From JAZGHN01 sp964496725 (GTDB lineage: Bacteria > Chloroflexota > Dehalococcoidia > Dehalococcoidales > E44-bin46): DNA of 8,447 bases. Below, in pieces: positions 6,802 through 8,447 of this stretch. The stretch lies in NCBI GenBank assembly GCA_964496725.1, contig CAZCAS010000055.1, positions 1 through 8,447 of the forward strand, written 5' to 3'. The notes beneath the pieces are model-generated. The model saw nothing but the letters and a program-made list of their open reading frames with translations. It was not told where the DNA came from and did not search any database. The position numbers were made by a program, and so were the translations under genes. Each line of letters opens with the position of its first letter. Within the stretch, counting starts at the first letter, position 1.

Positions 6802-7546
6802 TCAAAAATATGCAGGAACCGTCTCATTTTTGGGCTTGGTGGTATATTCTCTGACCCGCCGTTCATGCTCTTCTTTACCAATAGGGCAGGCATCATGTCA
6901 GATCAAGCACTCAATGAAACCGCGTTTGGTGCACTTCTTAGTATACTTCTGCCAGGCCTCGTTGGGTTCAGACGGCATCTCCGGGGGAATAATGGCCTTG
7001 GTGGGACAAGCCTCTATGCACAAGGTACAATCGCCACAGAGGTCCTCGGTGAAAGGTTCATCATAAGGCAGGACAGCGCATCAGTTACCATGCAGCACCA
7101 CCGCACCCTGGGGCCCAGCGTGGGGGTAATACACAGCGTCTGCTTACTAATCCACCCCAGCCCCGCCAGAGTCGCCGCTGCCTTGGCATGAACAAAGTGT
7201 GTCACCACTACTTTATAGCCGGCGTCCCAAAGCTCCTGCGCCACACGATGTGCTCGGGCTTCAGCGAGCTCCTCAGCAGAGATATGGTATTGCGAGCCAT
7301 GCGCATCATCAAACGGGACAGCGCCGTCGGACAGTACTGAGGTTATCAGCGCATTAAATAGCGGGTCCCAGTCATGCATTCCGAGAACGATAGCGCTTTT
7401 AGCCTCCGGTAAAAAGCCGTAAGGTGTATTCAGACAGCGAGAGGGGGGAAAGGCACCTTAGCCAACTCAGCAGCATCAGCTAATCCAAAAAACTCAAATC
7501 CTTCGTTGAGGCCTTCAATCCTCAATTTCTCCTTTAGCTTAAGCAC
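6802..7546 (-). pseudogene. Broken QueG-like double 4Fe-4S cluster protein
   Basis: Joining three frames gives a protein of about 248 residues resembling short epoxyqueuosine-reductase-like (QueG-family) iron-sulfur proteins. Frame 1 starts at GTG 7546 (AGGAA 9-13 bases upstream), reads LKLKEKLRIEGLNEGFEF and onward, and stops at 7430. Frame 2 contains TPYGFLPEAKSAIVLG and the family core GLGWISKQTL with ITPTLGPRVR, and runs to 7014 in nonsense. By homology the true product leaves it near 7075-7080 for frame 3, which holds LPYDEPFTEDLCGDCTLC then IEACP, a full CxxCxxCxxxCP cluster. Frame 3 also has a second cluster region, KCTKRGFIECLI-TGA-HDACP, and ends at TGA 6804-6802. Both frame changes correspond to one missing base each; the first is beside a C6 run. 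The in-frame TGA (6900-6898) sits at a cluster cysteine position. It starts 16 bases after the carbamoyltransferase, so it was probably co-transcribed. The conserved residues suggest recent decay, or sequencing errors in an intact gene. Confidence 0.8.
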
Positions 7547-7562
7547 GGCTTATATTTCCTAT

Positions 7563-8447
7563 TTAACAACCCAGCGTTGCAACCATTACCGCCTTTATAG
7601 TGTGAAATCTGTTTTCAGCCTGGTCGAATACTATAGATGCCTCCGATTCGAAGACCTCCTCGGTAACCTCCATACTCTCCAGACCGAACTTTTGGTAGAC
7701 ATCTTCCCCGATGGTCGTTTCCCTGTTATGGAATGCGGGCAGACAATGCATGAACTTCACTTTCGGGTTACCCGTCATTTTAAGTACCTCTTTATTTACC
7801 TGATATGGCCTTAGCAGCTTGATTCTTTCCTTCCAGACTTCTTCTGGCTCGCCCATGGATACCCAAACATCCGTATAGAGAAAATCGCAATCTTTTACCC
7901 CCTCTTCCAGGTTTTCCGTGATATTTATTCTGGCTCCTGTCTCTTTGGCGATTTCCTTTGCCTTTTGTACCAGCTCCTTCTGTGGCTGCGTGCTCTTTGG
8001 AGCGACGCAGCGGAAATCCATTCCCATCTTCGCTGTACCAATAAGGAGCGAGTTCCCCATATTAAACCGTGCGTCCCCCAGATATGCAAGCTTTACCTGG
8101 CTTAAAGGTTTGTCAGTATGTTCAGTTATGGTGAAAATGTCAGCCAGCACCTGGGTGGGATGAAACTCGTTGGTAAGTCCATTCCAAACAGGTACGTTTG
8201 AATATTTGGCAAGCAGTTCTACAACTTCCTGTTTGAATCCCCGATACTCGATTCCGTCGTACATTCTACCCAGCACGCGGGCCGTATCTTTCATGGATTC
8301 TTTCTTCCCTAGTTGCGAGCCCGACGGGTCCAGATATGTTACCCTTGCCCCCTGGTCATAGGCAGCCGCTTCAAAAGCACACCTCGTTCTGGTGGAGCTC
8401 TTTTCAAAAATCAAAACGATCTTCTTCCCGACCATCCTCGGCTGCTC
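7563..8447 (-). CDS. argF: Ornithine carbamoyltransferase (5' end outside window)
   Basis: This cytoplasmic enzyme joins carbamoyl phosphate and L-ornithine to give L-citrulline and phosphate, in arginine synthesis or (in reverse) in the arginine deiminase pathway. The 294 visible codons carry all key sites: the carbamoyl-phosphate loop STRTR (visible residues 18-22), HPTQ (96-99), the ornithine-loop segment DVWVSMGEPEE, and HCLP (234-237) with its catalytic cysteine. The C-terminus VFDQAENRFHTIKAVMVATL is typical. The frame stays open to the last base of the window, and the conserved EQPRMVGKKIVLIFEK at the edge corresponds to about residue 40-50 in relatives. The ATG at 8435 is therefore internal, and the true start lies beyond 8447. 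The sequence alone does not decide between the anabolic (argF) and catabolic (arcB) forms; no arc or other arg genes are visible. A QueG-like relic follows 16 bases downstream. Confidence 0.95.
   Translation of the reverse strand, partial: EQPRMVGKKIVLIFEKSSTRTRCAFEAAAYDQGARVTYLDPSGSQLGKKESMKDTARVLGRMYDGIEYRGFKQEVVELLAKYSNVPVWNGLTNEFHPTQVLADIFTITEHTDKPLSQVKLAYLGDARFNMGNSLLIGTAKMGMDFRCVAPKSTQPQKELVQKAKEIAKETGARINITENLEEGVKDCDFLYTDVWVSMGEPEEVWKERIKLLRPYQVNKEVLKMTGNPKVKFMHCLPAFHNRETTIGEDVYQKFGLESMEVTEEVFESEASIVFDQAENRFHTIKAVMVATLGC

Noticed and set aside
6860..6900. A bacterial SECIS hairpin following the TGA
   Set aside because: Only a short stem of about four pairs (TGCC with GGTA, including a G-T pair) can be drawn, too weak to support selenocysteine insertion by eye.
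6901..7191. Plus-strand open frames opposite the QueG-like relic
   Set aside because: The conserved cluster motifs lie on the minus strand; the plus-strand products show no recognisable domain.

Overview
The window looks like a bacterial chromosome segment in which every gene I can support lies on the minus strand. The genes therefore read from high to low coordinates. The substrate-binding protein is a lipoprotein. Together with the style of the universal stress protein and the ABC operon, this suggests a Chloroflexota (Dehalococcoidia-like) genome, but that is a low-to-moderate confidence inference from protein flavour; there is no rRNA or marker gene here to settle it.

Layout in transcription order. 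(1) 8447-7563: ornithine carbamoyltransferase, cut at its N-terminus by the window edge. (2) 7546-6802, starting 16 bases after the first gene: a short QueG-like 4Fe-4S protein, recoverable only by joining three reading frames and passing one in-frame TGA. The TGA falls exactly where an iron-sulfur cysteine is expected. I annotate it as a pseudogene, with sequencing error or recoding as alternatives. (3) 6801-6359: a 443-base non-coding gap with a good sigma-70-type promoter and a perfect 12-bp inverted repeat that covers its -35 box. (4) 6358-2161: a branched-chain-amino-acid-type (LIV/HAAT family) ABC importer: lipoprotein binding protein, LivH permease, LivM permease and LivG ATPase. The usual second ATPase, LivF, is absent. 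(5) 2160-1960: a short gap holding a decayed N-terminal fragment of a second MFS transporter, similar to the intact one further down. (6) 1959-1504: universal stress protein. (7) 1392-133: an intact MFS transporter.

The binding protein would capture a ligand outside the membrane and pass it to the LivH/LivM channel, powered by LivG plus either a second LivG or a LivF encoded elsewhere. The ligand cannot be read from sequence; amino acids, amides and small organic acids are all known for this family. The carbamoyltransferase (arginine/citrulline metabolism) and the QueG-like relic form a separate upstream unit.

I found no convincing new biological system. The points most worth a second look are the TGA at a cluster cysteine, the missing livF, the MFS relic in front of the stress-protein gene, the palindrome over the transporter promoter, and the 7-copy AQP linker repeat in the lipoprotein.
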